DNA from: JACVRW01 sp963771715
GTDB lineage: Bacteria > Actinomycetota > Thermoleophilia > Solirubrobacterales > Thermoleophilaceae
Direction: 5' to 3'
Assembly: GCA_963771715.1 (NCBI GenBank)
Contig: CAVYUQ010000003.1
Coordinates: 124,001-188,000 of the forward strand
Length of the DNA stretch: 64,000 nucleotides
The stretch's first letter is position 1; each line of letters opens with the position of its first letter. The position numbers and the translations under genes were made by a program. Positions 20,039-28,712 of the stretch are shown here, piece by piece. Under the pieces are notes generated by a model. That model ran no database searches. It was not told the DNA's origin and saw only the letters and a list, made by a program, of their open reading frames with translations.

Positions 20039-21714
20039 TGAGCGAGCGGGTCCTGAGCGGCGCCCCCGCGTCGCCCGGGCTCGCGATCGGGCACGCGCGG
20101 GTTCTCTTCCATCCCTCAGGGGCACCCGCGCGTGATCCCGGTCCCTCGCGACCGGCCGCCGCGGAGGCGGAGCACGCGCGCGAGGCGCTGCGCGAGGCCG
20201 CGGCGGAGCTCGAGCGAATCGCCGCCGGGCTTCGCGACGATGGCCGTCCGGACGAGGCCGAGATCGTGGAGACCGGCGCGCTCATGGCCGCCGACCCGCT
20301 GCTCGAGTCCGCGGTGTCCGCGGCCGTGATGGAGCATGGCCGCTCGGCCGCCGCCGCCCTGGTCGAGGCCACCGACGAGCACGCCGCCGCCATCGCCGCG
20401 CTGCCGGATGCCCTGCTCGCGGCGCGCGCGGACGATGTTCGCTCTCTTGGACGGCGCGCCGCGCGCATCGCGGCCGGGGTTCCCGATGCGGGCGCTCTCG
20501 GCGAGGCCGCCGGCAACGGCTCGGCGTTCATCCTCGTGGCGGAGGACCTCGGGCCTGCCGACGTTGCCGAGCACGGGGACCAGCTTGCGGGGATCGCGCT
20601 TTCCGGCGGAGGAGTGACCGCGCATGCGGCAATCGTGGCCCGCTCGCTGGGCATCCCGATGACCGCGCTCGCGGGTCCGGAGCTGCTCGAGGTCACAAAC
20701 GGCGCGCGGATCGTGATCGACGGCGGCGAGGGCACGGTGATCCTCGACCCGTCCGCCTCACGCGCCGAGCTGGCCGGCGCGGCCGTGAAGGATCGCGCGC
20801 TCGCGCGCGCGCGTGAGAGAGCCGAGAGCTCCCTGCCGGCCGTCACTGCCGACGGCCGCCGCATCCGGGTGCTCGTGAACGCGGCGACGCCCGCGGAGAT
20901 CAGTGCCGGACTGGCCGCCGGGGCGGAGGGCGCCGGCCTGATCCGGACCGAGCTCGCGTTCCTCGATGCGCCGGGCTGGCCGTCGCGAGAACAGCACGTG
21001 CTGATGCTCGCTCCGCTGCTCGCCGGCCTCGCCGGTCGCACGGCCACCGTGCGGGTGCTCGACTTCGGCGGCGACAAGCTGCCCCCCTTCCTGCGCGCCG
21101 AGCCGCGGCGCGGCATGGAGCTGCTGCTGGCTCACGCCGGGGCGTTCCGCGCCCAGCTCACCGCGATCGCGCAGGTGGCGGGCGACGCCGACGTGCGCGT
21201 GCTGCTGCCGATGGTGAGGACCGCCGACGACGTTCGCATCACCCGCGCGATCCTCGGCTCGCTCGGCAGCGCGCTCGAGCTCGGGGCGATGATCGAGCTG
21301 CCCGAGGCGGCGCTGGCGGCCGCGGAGATAGCGGCCGAGTGCGACTTCCTCAGCATCGGCACCAACGACCTCACCCACGCCACCCTGGGCACCGACCGCT
21401 TCGCCCACGGCGAGGCGCCCGCGCACGATCCGCGCGTGCTCGGTCACATCGAGCGCACGGCGCGTGCCGCGCGCGAGGCGGGGATCCCGCTCGAGGTCTG
21501 CGGCGAGGCCGCATCGGACCCACTCACCGTCCCGCTGCTGGTGGGCCTCGGAGCCGACGAGCTGAGCGCCGGCGCGGCCCGCGTCGGAGCGCTGCGCTCC
21601 TGGATCCGCGCGCTCGACCACGCCGAGACCGAGCAGCTCGCGCGGCGCGCCCTCGAGGCAGGCGACGCCGCCGAGGTGGAGCGCCTCACGCGCCCGCTCG
21701 CCGGGCTCGGTTGA
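20038..21714 (+). CDS. ptsI: PTS Enzyme I (phosphoenolpyruvate-protein phosphotransferase)
   Basis: The product is 558 residues, ATG overlapping the dhaL stop (TGATG). It takes phosphate from PEP on the histidine in GGGVTAHAAIVARSLGIP (near residue 200) and passes it to HPr. The C-terminal PEP barrel carries GLIRTELAFL, VRVLDFGGDKLPPFL, IGTNDLTHATLGTDR and the cysteine region VCGEAASDPL. Length is near the usual 570. No sugar-specific Enzyme II gene occurs in the window, so this Enzyme I may be devoted to dihydroxyacetone. Confidence 0.92.
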   Translation: MSERVLSGAPASPGLAIGHARVLFHPSGAPARDPGPSRPAAAEAEHAREALREAAAELERIAAGLRDDGRPDEAEIVETGALMAADPLLESAVSAAVMEHGRSAAAALVEATDEHAAAIAALPDALLAARADDVRSLGRRAARIAAGVPDAGALGEAAGNGSAFILVAEDLGPADVAEHGDQLAGIALSGGGVTAHAAIVARSLGIPMTALAGPELLEVTNGARIVIDGGEGTVILDPSASRAELAGAAVKDRALARARERAESSLPAVTADGRRIRVLVNAATPAEISAGLAAGAEGAGLIRTELAFLDAPGWPSREQHVLMLAPLLAGLAGRTATVRVLDFGGDKLPPFLRAEPRRGMELLLAHAGAFRAQLTAIAQVAGDADVRVLLPMVRTADDVRITRAILGSLGSALELGAMIELPEAALAAAEIAAECDFLSIGTNDLTHATLGTDRFAHGEAPAHDPRVLGHIERTARAAREAGIPLEVCGEAASDPLTVPLLVGLGADELSAGAARVGALRSWIRALDHAETEQLARRALEAGDAAEVERLTRPLAGLG

Positions 21715-21847
21715 GAGCGCCGACGGCGCCGCGCGGGCGGAAGACGGGCATTGAAGGGGTCCTCCGTCAGTTTTCGGTCTATATGACGGGAAAGTGACGG
21801 CACCCCCTCACCGCTGCTGTGGACGCTCGCTGCGCCAGGACGCGGCG

Positions 21848-22148
21848 TCAGTCGCTCAGCGTCGCGACTCGCGCGCTCAGCGCGTCCAGCGCCGCCGCTG
21901 CGTCGTCGCCCGCGGCGGTCAGGCGCAGCTCGGTTCCGCCCTTCGCGCCCAAGGCCAGCACGGAGAGGAGGCTCTTCGCGTCCGCCTCGCGCTCGCCCGC
22001 GGCCACCTGGATGGAGGCGCTGAAGCCCATGGCGGCGCGTACGAAGTCGGCCGCCGGACGGGCGTGCAGGTCCACGTCCTCCGGGGAGCCGGACGGTCAC
22101 CGCCGCGGGGCTGCCCGCGGCCGCTGGCTCAGAGCTTGCCTGCGCCAC
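21848..22148 (-). CDS. ptsH: HPr-type phosphocarrier, frame broken once
   Basis: The gene starts at GTG 22148, inside the end of dhaM, with AQASSEPAAAGSPAAVTVRLP and resumes in the next frame with EDVDLHARPAADFVRAAMG. One extra base near 22082 explains the change. The phospho-histidine is in DLHARPAADF, and the regulatory/structural segment AKSLLSVLALGAKGGTELRL matches HPr. The repaired product is about 99 residues, slightly longer than the usual 85-90. It should link Enzyme I to DhaM. Confidence 0.85.
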
Positions 22149-22515
22149 GAGCCTCCTCCGCGGATCGAGCGACGTCGTCGAGCGGCATGTTGGCCGACGC
22201 GGTCACGGCGGCTGCCACGGCGCCCTCCACGATCGGGGCGTCCACGAGTCGCACGGTGCCGTTGCCGTTGTGGCGCTCGAGCACGTGGCGGACGGTCAGG
22301 ATGGCGCTGCCGAGATCGCCGAGCACGACGACGCCGGCGCCCTGGTCGGCCGCGCGAATGGCGGCGCGGACGCGGTCCTCGTCGGTCCCGAGCTCGCCGT
22401 TCGGCAGGCCGCCGGCGGGCTCGATTCGCACGTCGGGGCCGGCCATCTGCGCGGCCAGCGCCGCAAGCCCCTCCGCGAGCTCCGAGCTATGCGATACGAC
22501 TACGATCCCGACCAC
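22129..22515 (-). CDS. dhaM: PTS-dependent dihydroxyacetone kinase, phosphotransferase subunit DhaM
   Basis: The product is 128 residues, GTG start with an AGGAGG site 8 bases upstream. It is the EIIA-mannose-like domain that phosphorylates ADP bound to DhaL. The active histidine is in IVVVSHSSELAEGL (near residue 9), and GVVVLGDLGSAILTVRHVLE is diagnostic. It contains only this domain, unlike DhaM proteins fused to HPr and an Enzyme I fragment; here those partners are separate neighbours. Confidence 0.92.
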   Translation of the reverse strand: MVGIVVVSHSSELAEGLAALAAQMAGPDVRIEPAGGLPNGELGTDEDRVRAAIRAADQGAGVVVLGDLGSAILTVRHVLERHNGNGTVRLVDAPIVEGAVAAAVTASANMPLDDVARSAEEARGAGKL

Positions 22516-22545
22516 GGCTCTCTCCTCCTCGTCCGTCGCAGGGCT

Positions 22546-22574
22546 AATCTACACTATCGAAGTGGATTCGACAA
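22546..22574 (-). promoter_or_regulatory. Candidate dhaM promoter overlapping the operator
   Basis: Read on the minus strand, TTGTCG (22569-22574) and TAGATT (22546-22551) are spaced by 17 bases. The -35 lies inside the palindrome at 22567-22581. On the plus strand TAATCT (22545-22550) is a candidate -10 for the regulator gene, so the two promoters overlap back to back. Confidence 0.5.
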
Positions 22575-22581
22575 TATCGAA
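22557..22581. promoter_or_regulatory. Palindromic operator, site 2, with an extra half-site
   Basis: TTCGA-CAATA-TCGAA at 22567-22581 matches site 1 (17522-17536) except for one central base. A third arm, TCGAA at 22557-22561, gives three arms spaced 5 bases apart. The element covers the regulator start codon region and the -35 of dhaM, consistent with autoregulation and repression. Confidence 0.7.
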
Positions 22582-23377
22582 TCGTAAACGGGCTCCGAAA
22601 CGAGGGTCGATCCAGTCCGTCGACCGCGCTGCCCGCATTCTGAAGGCCCTTGCGGCGGGACCCCGGCGCCTCGGCGTCAGCGAGCTGGCCGACCGGCTCG
22701 ACCTGTCGCGGCCCACCGTTCACGGCCTTCTCCAGACGCTGCTCGCCCACGGCTTCGTGGAGCAGGATCGCGACTCGGACAAGTACCAGCTCGGCGCCGG
22801 CCTGCTCCAGCTCGGGAACTCGTACCTCGACCTGAACGAGCTGCGCGGCCGCTCGATCGTGCACGCCGACCGGCTCGCCGAGCGCGCCGACGCCGCCGTG
22901 CGCGTGGGTGTGATGCATGGCGCCACCGTCGTGGTCGTTCACCACGTGTTCCGGCCCGACACGACGCTGCAGATCCTCGAGGTCGGCGCGGAGCTGCCGG
23001 TGCACGCGAGCGCGCTCGGGAAGTCGATCCTCGCCTTCTCCTCCGGAGAGCTGCTCGAGGACCTCCTGGCCGAGGCCCCGCCGAAGCTCACGAGCCGCAC
23101 GCTCACACCCGCGGCCCTGCGCAAGGAGCTGAGCGCGGCGCGCGAAAGCGGCATAGCCCGCGAGCGCGACGAGGCCGTGCTCGGCGAGTCGAGCGTGGCC
23201 GGCGCGATCTTCGACCACTCGGGCCACGCGGTGGGCAGCATCGGCGTGGTGGGCGACACCGAGCGCATCCTCCCCCGCGGCCCCGCCCGCGGGATCGCCG
23301 CCGCCGTGGCCGAGGCGGCCCGGGGCGTCTCCCGCGAGCTGGGCGCGCGGCGCTGGCCCGCCCCGCCGATCGGCTGA
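22562..23377 (+). CDS. IclR-family transcriptional regulator of dihydroxyacetone/glycerol genes
   Basis: The product is 271 residues, GTG 22562, the only plausible start before the domain. The N-terminal winged helix-turn-helix is SIQSVDRAARILKAL ... LGVSELADRLDLSRPTVHGLL. The C-terminal effector domain includes HASALGKSILAFSSGE and the usual GSIGVVGDTERI. IclR proteins typically bind palindromes as dimers or tetramers and sense small metabolites. Its location beside dhaM and the shared operators suggest it controls both arms of the locus. The ligand is unknown; dihydroxyacetone or its phosphate is a reasonable guess. Confidence 0.88.
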   Translation: MDSTISNRKRAPKRGSIQSVDRAARILKALAAGPRRLGVSELADRLDLSRPTVHGLLQTLLAHGFVEQDRDSDKYQLGAGLLQLGNSYLDLNELRGRSIVHADRLAERADAAVRVGVMHGATVVVVHHVFRPDTTLQILEVGAELPVHASALGKSILAFSSGELLEDLLAEAPPKLTSRTLTPAALRKELSAARESGIARERDEAVLGESSVAGAIFDHSGHAVGSIGVVGDTERILPRGPARGIAAAVAEAARGVSRELGARRWPAPPIG

Positions 23378-23426
23378 CCCACCGGCCAACCCGCGCTAGG
23401 CTGCGCGCAGCGAACGAGGGAGAGTC

Positions 23427-24947
23427 ATGAGCGAGAACCTGGCCAGCATCCTGACCCGCACGGCCGAGCGCGGCGGCGACCACACGGCTTTCAAGCTGGA
23501 CGACGTGGAGCTGAGCTACTCCATGCTCGACGAGGGCAGCGCGCGGGTGGCGGGACTGCTGAAGTCGAAGGGACTCGAGCCGGGCGATCGCGTCGGGCTG
23601 ATGCTGCCCAACGTGCCCTACTTCCCCGCGATCTACTACGGGATCCTGCGCGCGGGCGGCGTCGTGGTGCCGATGAACGTGCTGCTGAAGGGCCGCGAGG
23701 TGGGCTTCTACCTCGAGGATCCCGGGGCGAAGCTCGTGTTCGCCTGGGGCGACTTCGCCGAGGCTGCCGAGGCCGGCGCGGAGAGCGCCGGCGCCGAGGT
23801 GATCCTCGTCAAGCCGGGCGAGTTCGAGAAGCTCCTGGCCGAGCAGGAGGCCGATCGCGACATGGCGGACAAGTCCGGCGAGGACACCGCCGTGATCCTC
23901 TACACCTCCGGCACCACCGGCAAGCCGAAGGGCGCCGAGCTCACCCACTCCAACCTGTACAAGAACTCAGCGGGCGTGTCCGAGAAGCTCGGCGAGCTGA
24001 GCGACGAGGACGTGCTGCTGGGCGCCCTGCCGCTGTTCCACTCGTTCGGCCAGACCTGCACGATGAACAGCGCCGTCTTCGTGGGCGCCACCGTGACGAT
24101 GCTCCCGCGCTTCGACCCGGACAAGGCGCTCGAGATCATCGCGCGCGACAACGTCACGATCTTCCAGGGCGTGCCCACGATGTACAACGCGATGCTGCAC
24201 TCGGCGTCCTGTGACAGCGCGGACTGCTCGTCCCTGCGCACCTGCATGTCGGGCGGCGCGGCGATGCCGGCAGAGCTGATGCGGGCGTTCGAGGAGAAGT
24301 TCGGCTGCATCATCCTCGAGGGCTACGGCCTCTCCGAGACCTCGCCGGTGGCCTCCTTCAACCACCCCGACAAGGAGCGCAAGCCCGGCTCCATCGGCAC
24401 GCCGATCGAGGGCGTGGAGATGCAGGTCTGGGACGACGACGGCAACGAGCTGCCGCAGGGCGAGGTCGGCGAGATCGTGATCCGCGGCCACAACATCATG
24501 AAGGGCTACTGGAACCGTGACGAGGCCAACAAGGAGGCGATCACGGAGGACGGCTGGTTCCGCACCGGCGACATGGCGAAGGTGGACGAGGACGGCTACT
24601 TCTTCATCGTCGACCGCAAGAAGGACCTGATCATCCGCGGCGGCTACAACGTCTACCCGCGCGAGATCGAGGAGGTGCTCTACGAGCACCCCGCGATCCA
24701 GGAGGCTGCGGTGGTCGGCGTGCCACACGACGAGCTCGGCGAGGAGGTGGGCGCGGCCGTGGTGCTGAAGCAGGGCGAGTCGGTCGACGCCGACGAGCTC
24801 AAGAGCTACGTGAAGGAGCAGGTGGCCGCCTACAAGTACCCGCGCAAGGTCTGGTTCGTGGACGAGCTGCCCAAGGGGCCCACCGGCAAGATCCTGAAGC
24901 GCGAGATCGAGGTCCCCGAGAAGGTCGAAGCCTCGACGAGCTCGTAG
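23427..24947 (+). CDS. Long-chain fatty-acid-CoA ligase
   Basis: The product is 506 residues, ATG start with a GAGGGAGAG ribosome-binding site. It is an adenylate-forming enzyme that makes acyl-CoA from a carboxylic acid, ATP and CoA. The P-loop YTSGTTGKPKGAELTH lies near residue 157, the EGYGLSETSP motif near 297, TGDMAKVDEDGYFF near 383 and the catalytic lysine in PKGPTGKILKRE near the end. TAGGCT occurs about 25 bases upstream as a possible -10. Substrate chain length cannot be told from sequence. Confidence 0.9.
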   Translation: MSENLASILTRTAERGGDHTAFKLDDVELSYSMLDEGSARVAGLLKSKGLEPGDRVGLMLPNVPYFPAIYYGILRAGGVVVPMNVLLKGREVGFYLEDPGAKLVFAWGDFAEAAEAGAESAGAEVILVKPGEFEKLLAEQEADRDMADKSGEDTAVILYTSGTTGKPKGAELTHSNLYKNSAGVSEKLGELSDEDVLLGALPLFHSFGQTCTMNSAVFVGATVTMLPRFDPDKALEIIARDNVTIFQGVPTMYNAMLHSASCDSADCSSLRTCMSGGAAMPAELMRAFEEKFGCIILEGYGLSETSPVASFNHPDKERKPGSIGTPIEGVEMQVWDDDGNELPQGEVGEIVIRGHNIMKGYWNRDEANKEAITEDGWFRTGDMAKVDEDGYFFIVDRKKDLIIRGGYNVYPREIEEVLYEHPAIQEAAVVGVPHDELGEEVGAAVVLKQGESVDADELKSYVKEQVAAYKYPRKVWFVDELPKGPTGKILKREIEVPEKVEASTSS

Positions 24948-24951
24948 CGCG

Positions 24952-25589
24952 CTGGCACGCCTGGTCGACTCCCCGCGCTGGATCCGCGCCAGGCGCGCAG
25001 GCGAGCTCGTGGCGGACAGCCGGCGGACGAAGCTGCTGTACCCGAGCCGCAGCGACGTGTCCCGTGGCACGTCTTCCCGGAGGAGGACGTGCGCCTCGAC
25101 CTGCTGCCGCCGGAGGCGATCACCCGCCACGACGACGGGCTGATCGAGATCGACTGGAGCGCGCCGGACGAATGGCTCGAGGAGGACGAGCCGCTGATCG
25201 GCCACGCGCACGACCCGTTCCACCGCATCGACTGCCGCCGCACCTCCCGCCACATCACCGTGACCATCAACGGCGAAGTGGTCGCCGACACCCGGCGCGC
25301 GGTGGCGCTCTTCGAGACCGGCCTGCCCACGCGCTGGTACATCCCGCGCGACGACGTCTCCGCGGAGCTCGCGCGCAACGACGGCCACCGCACCACCTGC
25401 GCCTACAAGGGTCACGCGACGCACTGGGACGTGGCCGGCGAGCGGGCCATCGCCTGGAGCTACGAGCTGCCGCTGAACGACGCCATGCCCGTGAGGAGCA
25501 TGCTCGCCTTCTACAACGAGCGCGTGGATATCGAGGTGGACGGCGAGCTGGAGCAGCGCCCGAGCACGCAGTGGTCGGCGGGCTCTTAA
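24952..25589 (+). CDS. DUF427 protein, frame broken and start uncertain
   Basis: The intact frame 25089-25589 holds a DUF427 domain (ITVTINGEVVADTRRAVALFE, PTRWYIPRDDV, TTCAYKGHATHWDV). Upstream, in another frame from about 24952, the sequence LVDSPRWIRARRAGELVADS and TKLLYPSRSDVS clearly belongs to a preceding DUF427-like segment. Joining them needs one missing base at about 25063, the only deletion among the disruptions seen. No ATG, GTG or TTG precedes the upstream segment; CTG 24952 is the nearest possible start. Function of DUF427 is unknown. Confidence 0.65.
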
Positions 25590-25616
25590 GGACCGTCAGC
25601 TAGCCTGCCGCGCGGA

Positions 25617-27162
25617 ATGGCCTCGGGGAACCGCTTCACACGTCGGGGGCTCTTCGGCGCGGGTGCCGCAGGTGCCGCCGCCGTGGGGATGAGCGCCTGC
25701 GGCGACGACTACTTCGAACCCGCCACCTCGCACGGCAAGGACGCGCCGAACGTCGTCCTGATCTACACCGACTCCACGCGCGCGGACTACATCGGCCACT
25801 GGAACCCGGACGGGCGGCTGGTCGACACGCCCGAACCTCGACGCGCTCGGCAAGGACTCGCTCGCGTTCAAGCTCGCCGTGCCCGAGGCGATGCCGACCG
25901 GCCCGGCCCGGCGTGGCCTGCTCACCGGGGTGCGCTCGTTCCCCTTCCGCAACTACGTCCCGACGAAGGGCCTGCCGCTCGGCCCCGGCTGGATCCCGAT
26001 CCCGGAGCACCAGCCGATCGTGACCGAGGTTCTGGGCGAGGCGGGCGTCGAGACCGGCTACTGCACCGACAACCCGTTCCTCGTGGGCCCCCGCTTCGGC
26101 AACTTCCGCCGCACGCTCGACTTCGTGCGGCCGAGCTACTCGCAGGGGGCGTACCGCTTCCTCAACAAGCCCTTCAAGCGCCCTGCGCCGCGGAGCGCGA
26201 TCGAGCGCTACCTGCTCCCCGAGCTGAGCGACTCGGTGGAGGTCGGGCGGCTCCGCTCGATGGTCGGCTGGAACTCGATCTACCGCGACAGCGACCGCGA
26301 CTACCCGACGGCCCGCGTGGTCCGGAGCGGGATCAACATCGTCGACGACCTGAAGGAGAAGAGCCCCTTCTTCCTCGGCGTGGACTGCTTCGACCCGCAC
26401 GAGCCGCTCGACGCGCCGCGCGTGTTCCAGAACAAGTTCGGCGGCCCCAAGGGCATCGAGGTCGAGCAGGGCATCACGCCGATCCAGCCCTTCGAGACGC
26501 CCTACTCGTGGGTGATCGACGTGGAGCTGGACGACGAGACGATCGAGCGCGTCCGCGAGCTGTACGCCGCGGAGATCAGCTTCATGGACGAGTGGGTGGG
26601 CCGGCTGATGAACCGGCTCGTCGACCTGAAGCTGCTCGACGACACCGTGGTCATCTACTCGTCGGACCACGGGCTGACGCTCGGCGAGCACGGGATCGTC
26701 GGCAAGCACGGCTCGCGCGCCCAGTGGCACATCTACCACGTGCCGTTCATGATCCGGCACCCCGAGGGCAAGCTCGCCGGCCAGTGGGACGACTACTTCG
26801 CGTCGAACCACGACATCGCGCGCACGGCGCTGTCGTTCATGGGCGCGCGGGCGCCCGGGATGATGGCCGGCGAGGACCTCTCGGTCATCTTCGACGGCAA
26901 GCGCCCGCCGCCGCGCCCGCACTTCACCTCCTGCTACGACGACCACGTCCTCGCCGGCGACTACGACTGGTTCTTCATCGCCGACAGCGCTGGCTTCCGC
27001 AAGCGCCTCTACGACAAGAGGAACGACCCCAAGGAGCTCGTGGACGTGGCCGCCGAGCACCCCGACCTGGTCGACAAGTACTGGCGCATCCTCTCGGACG
27101 AGGCCGGCGGCACCCTGCCGCAGTTCAGCCGCCACCGCGGCAAGGCTGTGATCGGCGGATGA
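25617..27162 (+). CDS. Tat-exported sulfatase-family lipoprotein with threonine at the nucleophile position
   Basis: The protein begins NRFTRRGLFGAGAAGAAA with a lipobox-like GMSAC, so it is probably a Tat-dependent lipoprotein. One extra C at 25830-25832 shifts the frame in GRLVDTP|NLDALGKDS; the rest is open to 27162 (about 514 residues). It has the alkaline-phosphatase-superfamily layout: VVLIYTDSTRADYIG, then TGPARRGLLTG where sulfatases have Cys/Ser-X-Pro-X-Arg, and YSSDHGLTLGEHG for metal binding. The nucleophile position is Thr, as in phosphodiesterase members, so sulfatase activity should not be assumed. It overlaps the next gene (ATGA). Confidence 0.8.
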
Positions 27163-28712
27163 GCCTGACGCGGCGGAGCCTGCTGCGGCGCGGCGGCGCA
27201 AGCGCGGCCGGCGCCGGACTGCTGGGCTCGCTCGCCGCCGCACCGGCGTCCGCGCAGCTCGGCGACGACCGCGGCCGGAACGCCCTGCTGGTGGTGCTGC
27301 CGCTCGTACGTGCCGACCACGTGGACGCCTTCGAGGGGGGCGCGCCCGCCGACACTCCGAACCTGAACGAGCTGACCAAGAACTCGCTGCGCTTCGACCG
27401 GGCGATCCCGGAGTCGATGCCCGCGCTGTCGGTCCGGCGCTCGCTCGTGACCGGCATGCGCGCCTTCCCGTTCCGCGACTGGCGCCGCCTCGAGGGCTTC
27501 CCGTCGGTGCCGGGCTTCAACCCGGTCTGGGATCACCAGCCGCTGCTGATGGAGGTCACGCGCGAGGCCGGGGTGGAGACCATCTACGTGACCGACAACC
27601 CGGTGTTCGACGGGCCGCGCTTCGTGGACGTGCGCCGCCCAGGCGCGGGCGCCCTGGAGGCGACGCCGCCTGTCGAGCTCCCGACGACGATCGAGCAGGA
27701 GCTCCTCAAGTCCTTCGCGCGGCTCACGAACGCGACGAAGCGCACGTTCCGAGAGGGCATCAAGACCCTTCGCGAGGTCGGCGAGGCCGACTCGTTCTTC
27801 GTCGCCGTGGACCCGTTCGACCCGGTCGACGCCTACGCCGCCCCGCCCTTCTACGTCCGGCCGGGGCGCGCGGAGGACGACGGGCTCGGCCCCACCGACG
27901 GCCGCATGGTGGAGCTCCAGTTCTCCGACGACGACATCGACCGCGTGCGCGAGGCCTACGTGGCGCACGTGGAGGCGGTGGACGACGAGCTCGGGAAGCT
28001 GCTGGACGAGGTGCCTGACGACACCGCCCTGTACGTGCTCGGCGACCACGGCCTGGCCCTGGGCGAGCACGGCTACCTCGGCCGCGCCGCGCCCACCTCG
28101 CACCGGATTTCGTACGAGATCCCGTACCTGATCCGCCATCCCGACGGGGAGAAGTCGGGCGACGACGTGGACTGGTACGCCTCGACGCAGGACGTGGCTC
28201 CAACGTTGCTGTCCTTCCTGGGCCTGACCATCCCGGGCAAGATGGATGGCGAGGACCTCACGGCGCTGTTCGACGACGTGGATCAGGAGGACCTTCCCGA
28301 CCGGCCCAAGTCGATCACGGCCGTGGGGACTCAGATCATCATCCGCGACCGCCGCTGGCTCGTGGTGGCGGACCGCGAGCGGATCGTGCGCCGGATGTTC
28401 GACGACGACGAGGAGGTCGAGGACGACATCACGCGCTTCGACAACATCGCCAACGAGGACCCGGGCAAGCTCACGGAGCTGTCGATCGCGTCGCTGACCG
28501 TGGCGGGCGGCACGCTGCCCGAGTTCGGCGCCGACGGCGCCCTGCGCCCGCCGCGCGAGCACGGCGACGACGACACGGACGACGACGGCATCCCGAACGA
28601 CATGGACCCGTTCGACAACGACGAGCCCGAGGACGGCGTCACGAAGAAGGACCTTCAGTACGACGGCCGCTTCCCGGAGGGAGGTGAGTTGCCGTCGGTG
28701 ACGAAGCGCTGA
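27159..28712 (+). CDS. Tat-exported sulfatase-like protein lacking catalytic residues
   Basis: The product is 517 residues with a Tat signal (LTRRSLLRRGGASAAGAGLL, cleavage near ASAQ). It is a paralogue of the preceding gene: both share TG-(V/M)-R-(S/A)-FPFR and the LGDHGLALGEHG metal motif. However, the N-terminal Asp metal ligands are replaced (VVLPLVRADHV) and the nucleophile motif reads ALSVRRSLVTG, with Ala where Cys/Ser/Thr is needed. The C-terminus has an Asp-rich calcium-type repeat, DDDTDDDGIPNDMDPFDND. It is probably a binding or regulatory pseudo-enzyme. Confidence 0.82.
   Translation: MSLTRRSLLRRGGASAAGAGLLGSLAAAPASAQLGDDRGRNALLVVLPLVRADHVDAFEGGAPADTPNLNELTKNSLRFDRAIPESMPALSVRRSLVTGMRAFPFRDWRRLEGFPSVPGFNPVWDHQPLLMEVTREAGVETIYVTDNPVFDGPRFVDVRRPGAGALEATPPVELPTTIEQELLKSFARLTNATKRTFREGIKTLREVGEADSFFVAVDPFDPVDAYAAPPFYVRPGRAEDDGLGPTDGRMVELQFSDDDIDRVREAYVAHVEAVDDELGKLLDEVPDDTALYVLGDHGLALGEHGYLGRAAPTSHRISYEIPYLIRHPDGEKSGDDVDWYASTQDVAPTLLSFLGLTIPGKMDGEDLTALFDDVDQEDLPDRPKSITAVGTQIIIRDRRWLVVADRERIVRRMFDDDEEVEDDITRFDNIANEDPGKLTELSIASLTVAGGTLPEFGADGALRPPREHGDDDTDDDGIPNDMDPFDNDEPEDGVTKKDLQYDGRFPEGGELPSVTKR

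Noticed and set aside
21715..21800. A fifth copy of the hairpin repeat downstream of ptsI (TTGAAGGGGT and CCGTCA/TGACGG)
   Set aside because: Only about ten bases resemble the repeat flank. The GTCCTG/CAGGAC stem is missing and the loop is long and unmatched.
25617..28712. A single 1031-residue reading frame that could be read as a fusion of two sulfatases
   Set aside because: Its middle part is out-of-frame translation of the first sulfatase gene. The real product of the first gene shifts frame near 25831 and stops at 27162; the second gene has its own ATG and Tat signal at 27159.
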